The position numbers were made by a program, and so were the translations under genes. This document shows, one piece after another, positions 1 through 8,381 of a stretch of DNA of 43,587 bases (position 1 is its first letter; each line of letters begins with the position of its first letter). Source of the stretch: a virus; the IMG/VR virus record IMGVR_UViG_3300031578_000110, positions 1-43,587 of that record; one strand, 5' to 3'. The notes beneath the pieces are model-generated. The model had not been told where the DNA came from, did no database searches, and worked only from the letters and a program-made list of their open reading frames with translations.

Positions 1-1
1 T

Positions 2-244
2 AGTTTAACAGATGCTATATGTTTACCTGGATTATATACTTTTTCTAATCCTGGAAAAACAAGTACTGTCATAGGAACAGAAATTATATATAAAAATTAT
101 AAAATAACAATTGATAGTACTGGTATAACATTAAATAGTAATGATGCATCATTTTGGAAACCAAATATACTACCAGTTGATCCATTTACAGGTCTTCCTC
201 ATGGTGGGGTAAATGCAGGCATAGTAAAGTTGAGAGGTGCATAA
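2..244 (+). CDS. C-terminal end of a phage structural protein, probably baseplate (partial)
   Basis: The reading frame is open from the left edge of the window and gives the last 80 residues of a protein that ends in LPHGGVNAGIVKLRGA. Its stop overlaps the next start as TAATG, the junction used elsewhere in this genome. It lies directly upstream of baseplate genes in the same direction, so a baseplate hub, spike or spike-associated protein is the natural guess. The segment is too short and too plain for a family assignment. The product name is inference from position; the frame itself is well supported. Confidence 0.6.
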   Translation, partial: SLTDAICLPGLYTFSNPGKTSTVIGTEIIYKNYKITIDSTGITLNSNDASFWKPNILPVDPFTGLPHGGVNAGIVKLRGA

Positions 245-1068
245 TGGCAACAGGTAAATTGTCTGTTTTAATGGCAAATGGAATGCAATCATATATTAAT
301 GGATTACCAACTCCTAAAGAAGATAATTATAATTTTCAAGATGGATATAATGCTATATTTAATAAAACTGAGGATTATTGGAATGAAGTAGTTGAAATAG
401 ATAGTGATTATATAGTTCCAGAAAATACTGGTAATATTACAATTATAATAAAAAGTATAGGTGTTGCAGTTGATCCTAATATTTTTCTTCCTTCAATTGC
501 AACAAATATTGGCAGAAGAATATTTATTATAAATGAAAATGCAGGGCATAGAATTCACCTTGTAGCTGATAGTGGTGATAATATTGAAGGAATTCCTATT
601 TTTGATATTCATGTTTCAACACATAAAAATGATGTAGAATTAATTGCAACTTCATATGGATGGAAAAGAAAGGCAAAAGAATTTATAATTGTACCTGAAA
701 ACTTAAGACCGAATGGATGGACGTTATTAGCAGGTAGTTCACCCACATGGACAGATGTAAGTTTTAATACTTGGGTGCAAAAAGGTGCATATGCCGTACT
801 ATTAAAATATGCTATTCAACTTGTTGGAAATAATATTGATGATACATCTGCTTTTTTATTACGTCCTAAGGGAAGTACAATTGATAATGTAAATCTAAAT
901 ACATCCGTAGCAATACGATATAATAATTTAGCATCAGGAATAACAATGGCATTTAGCAGTCAAATAATAATAGAATGTGATAGTAATGCTGTTATTCAAT
1001 ACAGAAAACAAGATATTACTTTAAATAGTAATTTTTTATTTTTAGCAATAAATGGATATTTTAAATGA
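244..1068 (+). CDS. Tail or baseplate structural protein, function unknown
   Basis: This 274-residue protein is rich in beta-prone, Asn/Ile-rich segments, with no signal peptide and no membrane segment. I do not recognise the family. The start overlaps the previous stop (TAATG), and the end overlaps the next gene (ATGA), so it is translated within the baseplate operon. Residues about 45-140 and 150-274 look like two beta-rich halves separated by a Lys-rich linker (around WKRKAKEF), a form common in baseplate-attached adaptor or carbohydrate-binding proteins. That role is inference only. Confidence 0.6.
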   Translation: MATGKLSVLMANGMQSYINGLPTPKEDNYNFQDGYNAIFNKTEDYWNEVVEIDSDYIVPENTGNITIIIKSIGVAVDPNIFLPSIATNIGRRIFIINENAGHRIHLVADSGDNIEGIPIFDIHVSTHKNDVELIATSYGWKRKAKEFIIVPENLRPNGWTLLAGSSPTWTDVSFNTWVQKGAYAVLLKYAIQLVGNNIDDTSAFLLRPKGSTIDNVNLNTSVAIRYNNLASGITMAFSSQIIIECDSNAVIQYRKQDITLNSNFLFLAINGYFK

Positions 1069-1394
1069 TAGTATATCAATATATTTTAGATAAAAATAAT
1101 AACATACAAACAATACAAGTATGGGGAGAAAATGAAAAACCAAAATTTAAAAATAATCCTATACCTAATGATGAAATATTACAAGGAAATATACATGATA
1201 AATTTGGAAATCCTTTATATTCAATAATTGATAATAAAATAATAAAAAATAATATTGTATTATCAACAGAACAAATTATTTTAAATAAAATAAATAAAAA
1301 AAATATAAATAATATTATACGAATTTTAATTAGTGCTATAGATAATCCTAAAAATTATGAATTTTTAAATTTAAAAAGTGAGATAACAGAATGA
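1065..1394 (+). CDS. Small protein of the tail operon, unknown function
   Basis: A 109-residue, Asn/Ile/Lys-rich protein lies between two structural genes and overlaps both by 4 bases (ATGA junctions). The N-terminal half resembles a short beta-rich module (residues 1-70), and the C-terminal 40 residues are probably helical. Genes in this position of contractile-tail operons often encode fibre-assembly or baseplate accessory proteins, but no family is recognisable here. Existence is supported by the tight coupling to its neighbours. Confidence 0.6.
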   Translation: MIVYQYILDKNNNIQTIQVWGENEKPKFKNNPIPNDEILQGNIHDKFGNPLYSIIDNKIIKNNIVLSTEQIILNKINKKNINNIIRILISAIDNPKNYEFLNLKSEITE

Positions 1395-1747
1395 AAGATT
1401 TATTACTTATTGAAAATACAAATAATCTCATAATACAGAATAAAGATTTACAATTAACCACTAATGATATAGATTATACTGTTCAAAAATGTATTATTAT
1501 TTTAAAAGTTTTTAAAGGTGAATGGTATTTAAATATAAATATTGGTATACCTTATTTTGAAAATATTTTTATTAAAAATCCTAATATAGGACTAATAGAA
1601 GATATTTTTAAAACTGTTATTTTATCTATAGAAACTATAGATGAATTAATTAATTTTAATTTAACATATAATAATATTATTAGAAAATTATCATTGGATT
1701 TTCAAGCAAAACTTACAAATGGAAATATAATAAATGTTAGTATATAA
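1391..1747 (+). CDS. Baseplate wedge protein, GPW/gp25-like
   Basis: This is a wedge component of the contractile-tail baseplate, the counterpart of P2 gpW and T4 gp25, which links the sheath to the baseplate. The family signature is visible: a short N-terminal beta segment, then GEWYLNINIGIPYFENIF (residues about 50-67) and a C-terminal stretch of hydrophobic beta strands. The length (118 residues) fits the family, whose members are usually 100-140 residues. It lies directly before the J-like gene, the usual order in P2- and Mu-type baseplate operons. Composition is extremely Asn/Ile-rich, like its neighbours. Confidence 0.8.
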   Translation: MKDLLLIENTNNLIIQNKDLQLTTNDIDYTVQKCIIILKVFKGEWYLNINIGIPYFENIFIKNPNIGLIEDIFKTVILSIETIDELINFNLTYNNIIRKLSLDFQAKLTNGNIINVSI

Positions 1748-1768
1748 TACAAAGGAGATTATAAATAT

Positions 1769-3220
1769 ATGGCTGATTATGGAATAACTCCTCAAGGATT
1801 TGTAATAAAAGATTTACAAACTATATTATTAGAAGAAGAAAATGATTTAAGATTTGCATTTGGTGATGATATAGATTTAAGTGCGACATCTATTTTTGGT
1901 CAATTAGCAGGTAATAATACAAAAAAAGTATCTTCATTATGGGAATTAGCACAAACAATTTATAATAATTTCAATCCTGATAAAGCAGAAAATGTTAGTT
2001 TAGATGGTGCATCGGCTTTAGTTGGCACAATTAGATTAGCTGCGACTTCTTCAAATTCTATAGTAGTATTATATGGTGATATAGGAACTATTATACCAAT
2101 AGGACATTTAATAAGACAAGATGAAAGTAATGAAAATTTTGAACTTAATGAAGAAGTCATAATTAGTTTATCAAATGTTATTGATATAGATTTTTCAATT
2201 TTAAACTTATTGGATAATCAATTATACACTATTACAATAAATGGTAATAGTTATGATTATACATCGGATGGAACAGCAACAGAAATAGAAATTATAGCAG
2301 GATTAAAAGTAAGTATTGATTTAGGAAGTGAATCTGTTATTGTAGTCGATAATTTAGACGGAACAGGGAAAATATATACTACTAATGACACAATACCATT
2401 TTCCATTTCTGTTGATAGTAATTTACAAATAGATAATCAAGGTAGTCCAGGATTTTATTTATCAGTAAATAAAGGTTTGATACCTGTACCTGCTAACACA
2501 TTAAACATTATAGTAAATCCAATATCTGGATTAGATTCCGTCAATAATATTTACGCTGGATTATCAGGAAGAGAAATTGAAACTGATGAAGAATTAAGAA
2601 TAAGACGACGTGAATTATTAACTGGTATAGGTGCTGCTACGGATGAAGCTATTAGACAAGCTGGATTGCAAGAAGTACCTAATGTCACATCATGTATAGT
2701 TATTTCTAATCGTACTGATATAACAGTATCGGGTAGACCTCCTCATTCTTTTGAAACGGTGATAGCAGGAGGTGATGAGCAAATTATAGCAAATGTTATA
2801 TGGGAAAATATGCCAAGTGGAATTCAACCGTATGGAGATATTACAAAAAATGTTATTGATAGTACAGGAAGAAATCAAATAATAAAATTTAGTAGACCTA
2901 CAAATATTTATTTATGGGGTGATATAGATTATTATCTTGACATAGAAGAAACTTTTCCTACAAATGGAGAAACTGCAATAATAAATGCAATTATTATTTA
3001 TTGTAGACAGACTTTTAATATTGGAAAAGATGTAATTTATCAAAGATTATCTATACCTATATATAGTATACCTGGTGTAGGTGATATTGTTATTAGATTA
3101 GCCGTGAGTAGTACGCCAATTGGGCCTCCTGGATCATACACATCAGCCAATATTATAATTGCAGATGATGAAGTATCCGATTGGGATGAAAGTAGAATCA
3201 CTTTAAATTTATTACCATAA
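1769..3220 (+). CDS. Baseplate J-like protein (Mu gp47 family)
   Basis: This 483-residue protein belongs to the baseplate J / Mu gp47 family, which forms the wedge ring of contractile tails. Typical features are the N-terminal Gly-Ile-Thr-Pro segment followed by a helix that ends around FGDDIDLS, a beta-rich middle, and the segment GIGAATDEAIRQA (about residues 290-302) followed by a VPNVTSC strand, which matches the family's conserved region. A clear ribosome binding site (AAAGGAGA) lies about 10 bases upstream. It sits between the gp25-like and DUF2612-like genes, as expected for this module. Confidence 0.85.
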   Translation: MADYGITPQGFVIKDLQTILLEEENDLRFAFGDDIDLSATSIFGQLAGNNTKKVSSLWELAQTIYNNFNPDKAENVSLDGASALVGTIRLAATSSNSIVVLYGDIGTIIPIGHLIRQDESNENFELNEEVIISLSNVIDIDFSILNLLDNQLYTITINGNSYDYTSDGTATEIEIIAGLKVSIDLGSESVIVVDNLDGTGKIYTTNDTIPFSISVDSNLQIDNQGSPGFYLSVNKGLIPVPANTLNIIVNPISGLDSVNNIYAGLSGREIETDEELRIRRRELLTGIGAATDEAIRQAGLQEVPNVTSCIVISNRTDITVSGRPPHSFETVIAGGDEQIIANVIWENMPSGIQPYGDITKNVIDSTGRNQIIKFSRPTNIYLWGDIDYYLDIEETFPTNGETAIINAIIIYCRQTFNIGKDVIYQRLSIPIYSIPGVGDIVIRLAVSSTPIGPPGSYTSANIIIADDEVSDWDESRITLNLLP

Positions 3221-3230
3221 AAAGGATAAA

Positions 3231-3773
3231 ATGAGTATAGAAAAAATAGTTGATTATTCACAATTTAATACAAATCCCTGGTTAATAGAATTTTTTAAAG
3301 ATTCTAATATCCATGATATTTTAAAAACATATGATAGACAATATAATGATCTAGAAACTGTATTATATGATATGCTTTTAAAATTATGGATTGACAATGC
3401 AGAAGGTAATCAATTAGATATATTAGGAATACATATTGGATTAAATAGAAATGGTAGAAATGATACTGATTATAAATATTTAATTAAAATGAAAATTGAA
3501 ATAAATACATCATCAGGTCAACCTGAAAAGGTAATATCTGCTTTACGATTTTTATATGATACAAATGATATAGAATTTGTTCCTCAATATCCTGCTAAAA
3601 TTGGTATTTATGTAGTAGGTCAAACATATACATTAGAAGAATCAATGTTATTATTGCAAATATTACCTTCCGGAGTAGGTTTAATTTTATCAGAAGAATA
3701 TTTAACAGAAGCATATGAATTTCTTGTTACTGAGGACGATATACAATTATTAACAGAAACATTTTATACATAA
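3231..3773 (+). CDS. Baseplate/tail protein, DUF2612-like
   Basis: A 180-residue protein that follows the J-like gene, where P2 encodes gpI and Mu encodes gp48. The segments GNQLDILGIHIGLNR (about residues 59-73) and DTDYKYLIKMKIEINTSSGQ are typical of the DUF2612 family of phage tail proteins, which cap the baseplate wedge and connect it to fibres. The C-terminal 40 residues are acidic and Thr/Leu-rich and may contact the next gene product, the fibre. The start has a GGA-rich binding site immediately after the preceding stop. Confidence 0.75.
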   Translation: MSIEKIVDYSQFNTNPWLIEFFKDSNIHDILKTYDRQYNDLETVLYDMLLKLWIDNAEGNQLDILGIHIGLNRNGRNDTDYKYLIKMKIEINTSSGQPEKVISALRFLYDTNDIEFVPQYPAKIGIYVVGQTYTLEESMLLLQILPSGVGLILSEEYLTEAYEFLVTEDDIQLLTETFYT

Positions 3774-3788
3774 AGGAGAATATATAAT

Positions 3789-5564
3789 ATGGCATTAAGA
3801 TTTTCACAATTAACACCGGCTACACAATTAAATGATACTGATATATTTGCAATAACACAAAGTTTAAATTCAAAAAGCATAACAGCAGATTTAACAGCTA
3901 AATATACAATGAGAAATTCATCTTATGCAGATGTAATTGAAACTATAATATCTAATAAAGATTATTTATCTTCTGAATTAGAACCAGATCATAGAATTTT
4001 TGTAAATGTTATAACAAGCGATAAAATTTTAGGTTTTTTTAATGGTGCTATTAGAGATGGTTGTACAGTAAATATTTCATGTATAGGGACAGGAAATAAT
4101 ATAGTAAATATAGAATTAGTATCCGATGGAATAACTGATTATATTTTATCTGTAAATGAAAATATAACAATTATATGGGATGATACAAATTCAAAATGGA
4201 TTGTAATATCTCAACAAACTACAAATATATATAGTGTCATTGTAAATAATCAAAATGAATTTAATAGTATAATAGAAAGAATTGGTGTAAATCAATATCA
4301 AATAAAAAGTAATATTAAATCTGTATATTTTAAATTTTTATCAGGTGGATATAAAATGTTTGGAACAGGTACACCTTTATCCGGTGGTGATACATGGGGA
4401 TATATAAAAACAGGATCATGTGTTATGCTTTATTTTGAACCTGGAACATATTTTGAATTTTGGAATACACAAGGATATATAGAAATAGATACAACAGATT
4501 GTATACTTCAAAATATTATAGTAAAAGGTTTAAGTGCAAGTTCTATTGCAATACAAAGAAGTTTTTTATTAAATGCATCTAATGTTACATATATAAATTG
4601 TTCATCAAATTCAAGAACAAGTAATACCAATTTTTATGTATTTGAAGGATCGACAACAGCTATACATAATGAGACATCTCAATATATTGGTTGTAAAATA
4701 AATGATTGTAATGTAAGTACAAATGCACTTTTAACAGGTTTTTATAAATGTAATAACATGTCAAAAATTTCTGTAATAAATATGATTCATTCAGGAACAG
4801 GAGGAGGAATAAATATATTTTCTTTATGTAAAAATGTAAGTAATGTTATTATAAAGACTATTTATGCTACAAATGCAACTAATAATTTAGTATTATCTTG
4901 TTTTAATAATTGTAATAATATAAGTAATTATGTAATCGATGATATCAATTTAAATAGTATTGGTACATCGTCTATTCAAACAATAACAGATTGTATAAAT
5001 TTTAATAATGGTAATATAACAAATGTAAATGCAAATGATGATATTTCATTATTAGTGGCATGTGAAATATTTAATAATATATATATTGAAAATATAGAAT
5101 CTACAAATGGGATAGTTTATGGTTTTAATGGATGTTCAATTATAAATAATTTTTATATTTCACAAATGAATGGTAGTTTACTTTGTACAGGTATTTTTAC
5201 AGGAATAAAATTTAATAATGGAACAATTGATAATTTAAATAGTTCAGGTGGTGTTGCTTATGGATTTAATGCTATAAATCATTTTTCTCTTTGTTCTGTC
5301 AGTAACTGTGATGATGGTTTTAATAATTGTGATTATGGAACAAATAATCATGCATTTAATAACACAAATGATGGATTTAAAGATTGTAATACAATTGGTT
5401 TTTCGAGAGCAACTGGAAATGCTGGTAATGGATTTGATACTTGTAATCATTTAGAACATAATGTATCTAATGGAAATACAGGAGCTAATTATTTAAATTC
5501 ATTTGCTGATTTAGCAGGCACACGAACAGCTGATGTTTCAGATAGTGGTGGAGATAATGCATAA
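3789..5564 (+). CDS. Tail fibre / receptor-binding protein with beta-helix-like repeats
   Basis: This 591-residue protein follows the baseplate genes and is the likely receptor-binding or appendage protein. The first 150 residues form an attachment and beta-sandwich-like region (starting ALRFSQLTP, then alternating strands). From about residue 170 to 560 there are many short, irregular repeats of the kind N-x-N-x-I-x-G with Cys and Asn ladders (such as INDCNVST, FNNGNITNV, NNGTIDNLN), which is typical of right-handed beta-helices in spikes and fibres. There is no recognisable chaperone or peptidase domain at the C-terminus. The ribosome binding site is AAAGGAGA, 12 bases upstream. Confidence 0.75.
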   Translation: MALRFSQLTPATQLNDTDIFAITQSLNSKSITADLTAKYTMRNSSYADVIETIISNKDYLSSELEPDHRIFVNVITSDKILGFFNGAIRDGCTVNISCIGTGNNIVNIELVSDGITDYILSVNENITIIWDDTNSKWIVISQQTTNIYSVIVNNQNEFNSIIERIGVNQYQIKSNIKSVYFKFLSGGYKMFGTGTPLSGGDTWGYIKTGSCVMLYFEPGTYFEFWNTQGYIEIDTTDCILQNIIVKGLSASSIAIQRSFLLNASNVTYINCSSNSRTSNTNFYVFEGSTTAIHNETSQYIGCKINDCNVSTNALLTGFYKCNNMSKISVINMIHSGTGGGINIFSLCKNVSNVIIKTIYATNATNNLVLSCFNNCNNISNYVIDDINLNSIGTSSIQTITDCINFNNGNITNVNANDDISLLVACEIFNNIYIENIESTNGIVYGFNGCSIINNFYISQMNGSLLCTGIFTGIKFNNGTIDNLNSSGGVAYGFNAINHFSLCSVSNCDDGFNNCDYGTNNHAFNNTNDGFKDCNTIGFSRATGNAGNGFDTCNHLEHNVSNGNTGANYLNSFADLAGTRTADVSDSGGDNA

Positions 5565-5590
5565 TACATATATAAGAAAGGATATGACAT

Positions 5591-5842
5591 ATGATAATTA
5601 AAATAAATATAAATAATAAAATAATTAAAATGTCAGAGATAAAATCATGTATAAAAATAAATAAAGAACAAATACAAGAAATAGACTATATGTATATAGA
5701 TGAAAAAGATAATGTAAGTGAATTAAAATATTTTATAATTACTTTTGAAAATGGAATTGAAAAAACAATGGCATCAAATGTAAAAATAGAATTAATTGAT
5801 TTACCGATTATTCAAGAAACTAAAATAGAGGAATGGATATAA
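5591..5842 (+). CDS. Small protein downstream of the fibre, unknown function
   Basis: An 83-residue Ile/Lys/Glu-rich protein with no membrane segment follows the fibre gene. Its stop overlaps the next start as TAATG. Possible roles are fibre assembly or fibre-tip attachment, from position only. I do not recognise the family. The upstream AAGGATATGACAT region contains a modest ribosome binding site. Confidence 0.6.
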   Translation: MIIKININNKIIKMSEIKSCIKINKEQIQEIDYMYIDEKDNVSELKYFIITFENGIEKTMASNVKIELIDLPIIQETKIEEWI

Positions 5843-6228
5843 TGGGTTTTATAATATTAACATTTGCTTTAAAATTAGCTTTTGTAACAAATCAAACTGA
5901 TTATTTATATGAAATAGATCATAGATTTAATAGATGTGTCACAGAAAATTATTATTATGTAGATGGATATTTACAAGCTGATATTTTTGATTTGTTTTTT
6001 ATAAAAGGAAAAATAAATGTACCTGTATTAAAAAATAGAATGAATTTTACTTTCTCACCTTTTAATATTGGTAGTACAATATCAGCGGGAATATATTATT
6101 CAATATTTGAAATTGGATGGATGTATTACTGTTTACATCCAATAATACCATATCATTTTTTAAATTATGCTATACAATATGAGGGAAGTCATAATGAATT
6201 TTATTTGCAAATTAAAGGCAAAATATAA
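5842..6228 (+). CDS. Small membrane-targeted or beta-barrel-like protein, unknown function
   Basis: The start at 5842 is preferred to an in-frame ATG at 5833: it overlaps the previous stop as TAATG and has GAGG 10 bases upstream, while the earlier ATG has only one base of spacing. The 128-residue product starts with a hydrophobic stretch (GFIILTFALKLAFVT) that could be a signal or anchor. It continues with alternating polar and hydrophobic residues, many Tyr/Phe, and the segment IGWMYYCLHP. This pattern is compatible with outer-membrane-like beta strands. No family is named with confidence; if the barrel idea is right, it would point to a diderm host. Confidence 0.55.
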   Translation: MGFIILTFALKLAFVTNQTDYLYEIDHRFNRCVTENYYYVDGYLQADIFDLFFIKGKINVPVLKNRMNFTFSPFNIGSTISAGIYYSIFEIGWMYYCLHPIIPYHFLNYAIQYEGSHNEFYLQIKGKI

Positions 6229-6256
6229 AATATAATATTTTAGGAGGTATTTGAAA

Positions 6257-6613
6257 ATGACAATAATTGAATTTTTAAAGGATTATTTACCTAATTATTT
6301 AGGGATAAATAAAGCGTATGGTGCAATTGTAGAATGGATCTTTCTTGAAGAAAAAAAAGGCAATCCAATATTTGCAAATGAAAATTTTAGATCGCTTAGG
6401 GATAGAGCAGCATTAGGAATTCCTTGTAGTCAAATTGAAGATCAAACAAAATTAAATAATATGCTTGATTTTTTTGAATGGGCTTTATGTATCCATAGAC
6501 AAATAAATCATAAGGAAGATTATCAAAATAGAATAAATAAATTGATACAAAAAGAATCTGTACAAAAAATGGCTGAAATAGTGCCAAGTCCGGAGGGATG
6601 GTGGAATCCTTAA
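6257..6613 (+). CDS. Unknown soluble protein
   Basis: A 118-residue protein with mixed helices and no membrane segment. The start at ATG 6257 is chosen over an in-frame TTG at 6251, because AGGAGG lies 9 bases before 6257 but only 3 bases before the TTG. The end overlaps the next gene by 16 bases. Trp-rich ends (VEWIFLEEKKG and PEGWWNP) are notable. It lies between the fibre and lysis regions. No function can be assigned. Confidence 0.6.
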   Translation: MTIIEFLKDYLPNYLGINKAYGAIVEWIFLEEKKGNPIFANENFRSLRDRAALGIPCSQIEDQTKLNNMLDFFEWALCIHRQINHKEDYQNRINKLIQKESVQKMAEIVPSPEGWWNP

Positions 6614-7257
6614 AACTGTTAAAAAAATCAAAAATAAAACAGCTTAATTTTTTTACACTTTTATTATTTTCTATTATGAACGTGATAATATGTATTGTGT
6701 ATAAAAAAAATGTATTTATATATGCATTACCATTTTTTATATTTTTATTTATATATGTATTTATTCATTCTTATAAAATAGATACTTGTATTTTTATAGC
6801 TGCATCTGCTTTTTCTATTTTATTTGGAGAATGGGGAGAATTACAAGGTGCTATTTTTCTTTATATCTCATATCATTTTCATGGAAATTTATATTTATTT
6901 ATTATATCGTTTATTTGTACTATTATAACGATAATGATAAAAATAATATTTAATTCAAGTTTTATTACTAATGCATTTATATATATTATAGGATTTATTT
7001 ATATATTTATTCTTTGTTATATATTGTTTTTTCCTAAAAAATTATATAATATAGTAATAGATGAAGATAAAATAAATTTAAAAATAATTGATTTTTTAAT
7101 TCAAGGAAATAGAATTAAAGAGATTTCTAATAAAGTTTATTTATCAGAAAATGCAATTACAAAAAGAATTGAAAAAATGAGAGTAAAATATAATTGTAGG
7201 AATAATGAGCAATTAGTATATAATTTTACTGAAAAAGGATATATAAGGCATAATTAA
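6598..7257 (+). CDS. Membrane protein with C-terminal LuxR-type helix-turn-helix
   Basis: This 219-residue protein has about five predicted membrane segments (near residues 17-36, 39-58, 63-93, 98-118 and 122-145). A C-terminal domain at residues about 158-215 follows the LuxR/GerE pattern: IIDFLIQG, then KEISNKVYLSENAITKRIEKM, then YNCRNNEQLV and a final Gly. LuxR-type domains bind DNA, and fusion to a membrane part suggests a one-component sensor that stays in the membrane. It lies just before the lysis control region, so it may govern lysis timing; that is inference. ATG 6598 has its GGAGGG binding site directly adjacent, so GTG 6601 is an alternative start. Confidence 0.7.
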   Translation: MVESLKLLKKSKIKQLNFFTLLLFSIMNVIICIVYKKNVFIYALPFFIFLFIYVFIHSYKIDTCIFIAASAFSILFGEWGELQGAIFLYISYHFHGNLYLFIISFICTIITIMIKIIFNSSFITNAFIYIIGFIYIFILCYILFFPKKLYNIVIDEDKINLKIIDFLIQGNRIKEISNKVYLSENAITKRIEKMRVKYNCRNNEQLVYNFTEKGYIRHN

Positions 7258-7298
7258 GCTTTATATATAAGGACAGGTCACACATGTATTATAATAAC

Positions 7299-7381
7299 AA
7301 TAGTAACCCTAAGGCTGTCTATTGTCATATAAAAAACATAGACGGCCTTTTATTTGTTTTTAAAAAGAAAGGGTTACTATT
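7299..7381 (+). promoter_or_regulatory. Inverted repeat that encloses a terminator and covers the lysis gene ribosome binding site
   Basis: AATAGTAACCCT at 7299-7310 is the exact reverse complement of AGGGTTACTATT at 7370-7381, which contains the ribosome binding site and ends one base before the ATG at 7382. Between the arms lies an intrinsic terminator. In RNA the arms would form a 12-bp stem that hides the binding site. TAGTAACCCT is also complementary to 7770-7779, the binding site of the next gene. Whether it acts in RNA, or as a DNA dyad for a regulator such as the LuxR-like neighbour, is open. Confidence 0.65.
7311..7362 (+). terminator. Intrinsic terminator upstream of the lysis cassette
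   Basis: AAGGCTGTCTAT (7311-7322) pairs with ATAGACGGCCTT (7338-7349), with one G-U pair, and is followed by a T-rich run through 7361. Transcripts from the tail operon would stop here unless read through or antiterminated, so lysis genes downstream would need relief of this stop. Confidence 0.8.
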
Positions 7382-7756
7382 ATGTCAGAAGGGAATAAAA
7401 ATATGACACCTGGTGAAATAAAACACGTCGATGAACAATTTAAAAGCCTTAAAGATTTATTTATTGAAAAAATAGAAAACCTAAAAGAAAGTTTTCAGGC
7501 ATTTATAAATACTTCTCTTAAAGATTCTGAAATACAAAGACAAGATATTGTTAGATTATATGACAAAACAAATGAAAATAAAGAGGAAATTATAAAATTA
7601 AAAGGTAAAGTAGAAAAAATAGAAGAAGTAAAAAAAGCAGAAGAAGGTACAAAAGATAAAGGTTTTAAAGTATGGCAATTGGTATTAGGATTATCTATAC
7701 CAACACTTTTATCAATAATTGGTTTAACAGTTACAATTATAAATTCATTACCATAA
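7382..7756 (+). CDS. XhlA-like membrane-anchored lysis protein
   Basis: A 124-residue protein with a long charged, coiled-coil-like region (residues about 12-90) and one C-terminal membrane segment (VWQLVLGLSIPTLLSIIGLTVTI). This is the layout of haemolysin XhlA-type proteins, which sit beside holins and help membrane permeabilisation. The next gene is holin-like and an endolysin candidate follows, which supports a lysis role. Its ribosome binding site AAAGGG lies inside the 12-bp inverted repeat, so translation may be controlled. An alternative is a phage membrane protein for an unrelated function. Confidence 0.65.
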   Translation: MSEGNKNMTPGEIKHVDEQFKSLKDLFIEKIENLKESFQAFINTSLKDSEIQRQDIVRLYDKTNENKEEIIKLKGKVEKIEEVKKAEEGTKDKGFKVWQLVLGLSIPTLLSIIGLTVTIINSLP

Positions 7757-7783
7757 AAATAATAATAGGAGGGTTACTACATT

Positions 7784-8026
7784 ATGAAAATAAATGGTAG
7801 AAAAATGTTTGGTTTTATTGCTCTTATGATAATACTAACAAGTATATTATACACATTACTTTTTACAGGCAATATTGAATTATTTAAAATGCTTAGTCCA
7901 ACAATAATATCGGCTATGGTTGCATCATTTGTAATTTTAGTTGGTGGAAATATATCAACTAAGTTTATAAAAAGTAAATGGTTTCAACCTGAATTAAATG
8001 GAGAAAAAGAAAATGGAGACACTTAA
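7784..8026 (+). CDS. Holin-like small membrane protein
   Basis: An 80-residue protein with two hydrophobic segments (residues about 7-27 and 35-56), short charged ends and a basic start, a form typical of holins. It follows the XhlA-like gene and precedes the endolysin candidate by three genes. The binding site AGGAGGGTTACTA shares GGGTTACTA with the gene before, so both could be paired by the same upstream sequence at 7301-7310. No holin family is named from sequence alone. Confidence 0.65.
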   Translation: MKINGRKMFGFIALMIILTSILYTLLFTGNIELFKMLSPTIISAMVASFVILVGGNISTKFIKSKWFQPELNGEKENGDT

Positions 8027-8381
8027 AAAAATAAGTGTTTTTATTTGGAAACACATACAATCTATATTTTTAATTATTGGTAGTGTTGTTTTATCTATTT
8101 TAGCATTACAAAAATATAATGAAAAGAAACAATTAAAAAATTTAAATTATAAAAAAATACCCGGAGTAAAAAATGAGATCGAAGTATTAAATAGTGAGGG
8201 TAAATGGGAAAAAGTAAGATTGCCTATTATAAAAAGAAAACAACTTGTATATGAGGACATTAAAACTATAAGGAGTATCAAAGATAATGGAGAATTTAAA
8301 TTTACAATTAAACATGAAATTAAGGATAGGCGTAATATTACTATTGATGATAGTAATGATAATACCGGTATGGACATATGA
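8013..8381 (+). CDS. Inner-membrane protein of the lysis cassette (possible i-spanin analogue)
   Basis: A 122-residue protein with an N-terminal membrane segment (HIQSIFLIIGSVVLSILAL, about residues 10-28) followed by a charged soluble domain. ATG 8013 is preferred to 7998 because GGAG stands about 9 bases before it. It overlaps the holin-like gene by 14 bases, and its 3' end is overlapped by 95 bases by the next gene in another frame. A membrane-tethered protein whose gene hosts a second membrane-protein start recalls Rz/Rz1 spanin pairs, but the partner lacks a lipobox, so the role is tentative. Confidence 0.55.
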   Translation: METLKKISVFIWKHIQSIFLIIGSVVLSILALQKYNEKKQLKNLNYKKIPGVKNEIEVLNSEGKWEKVRLPIIKRKQLVYEDIKTIRSIKDNGEFKFTIKHEIKDRRNITIDDSNDNTGMDI

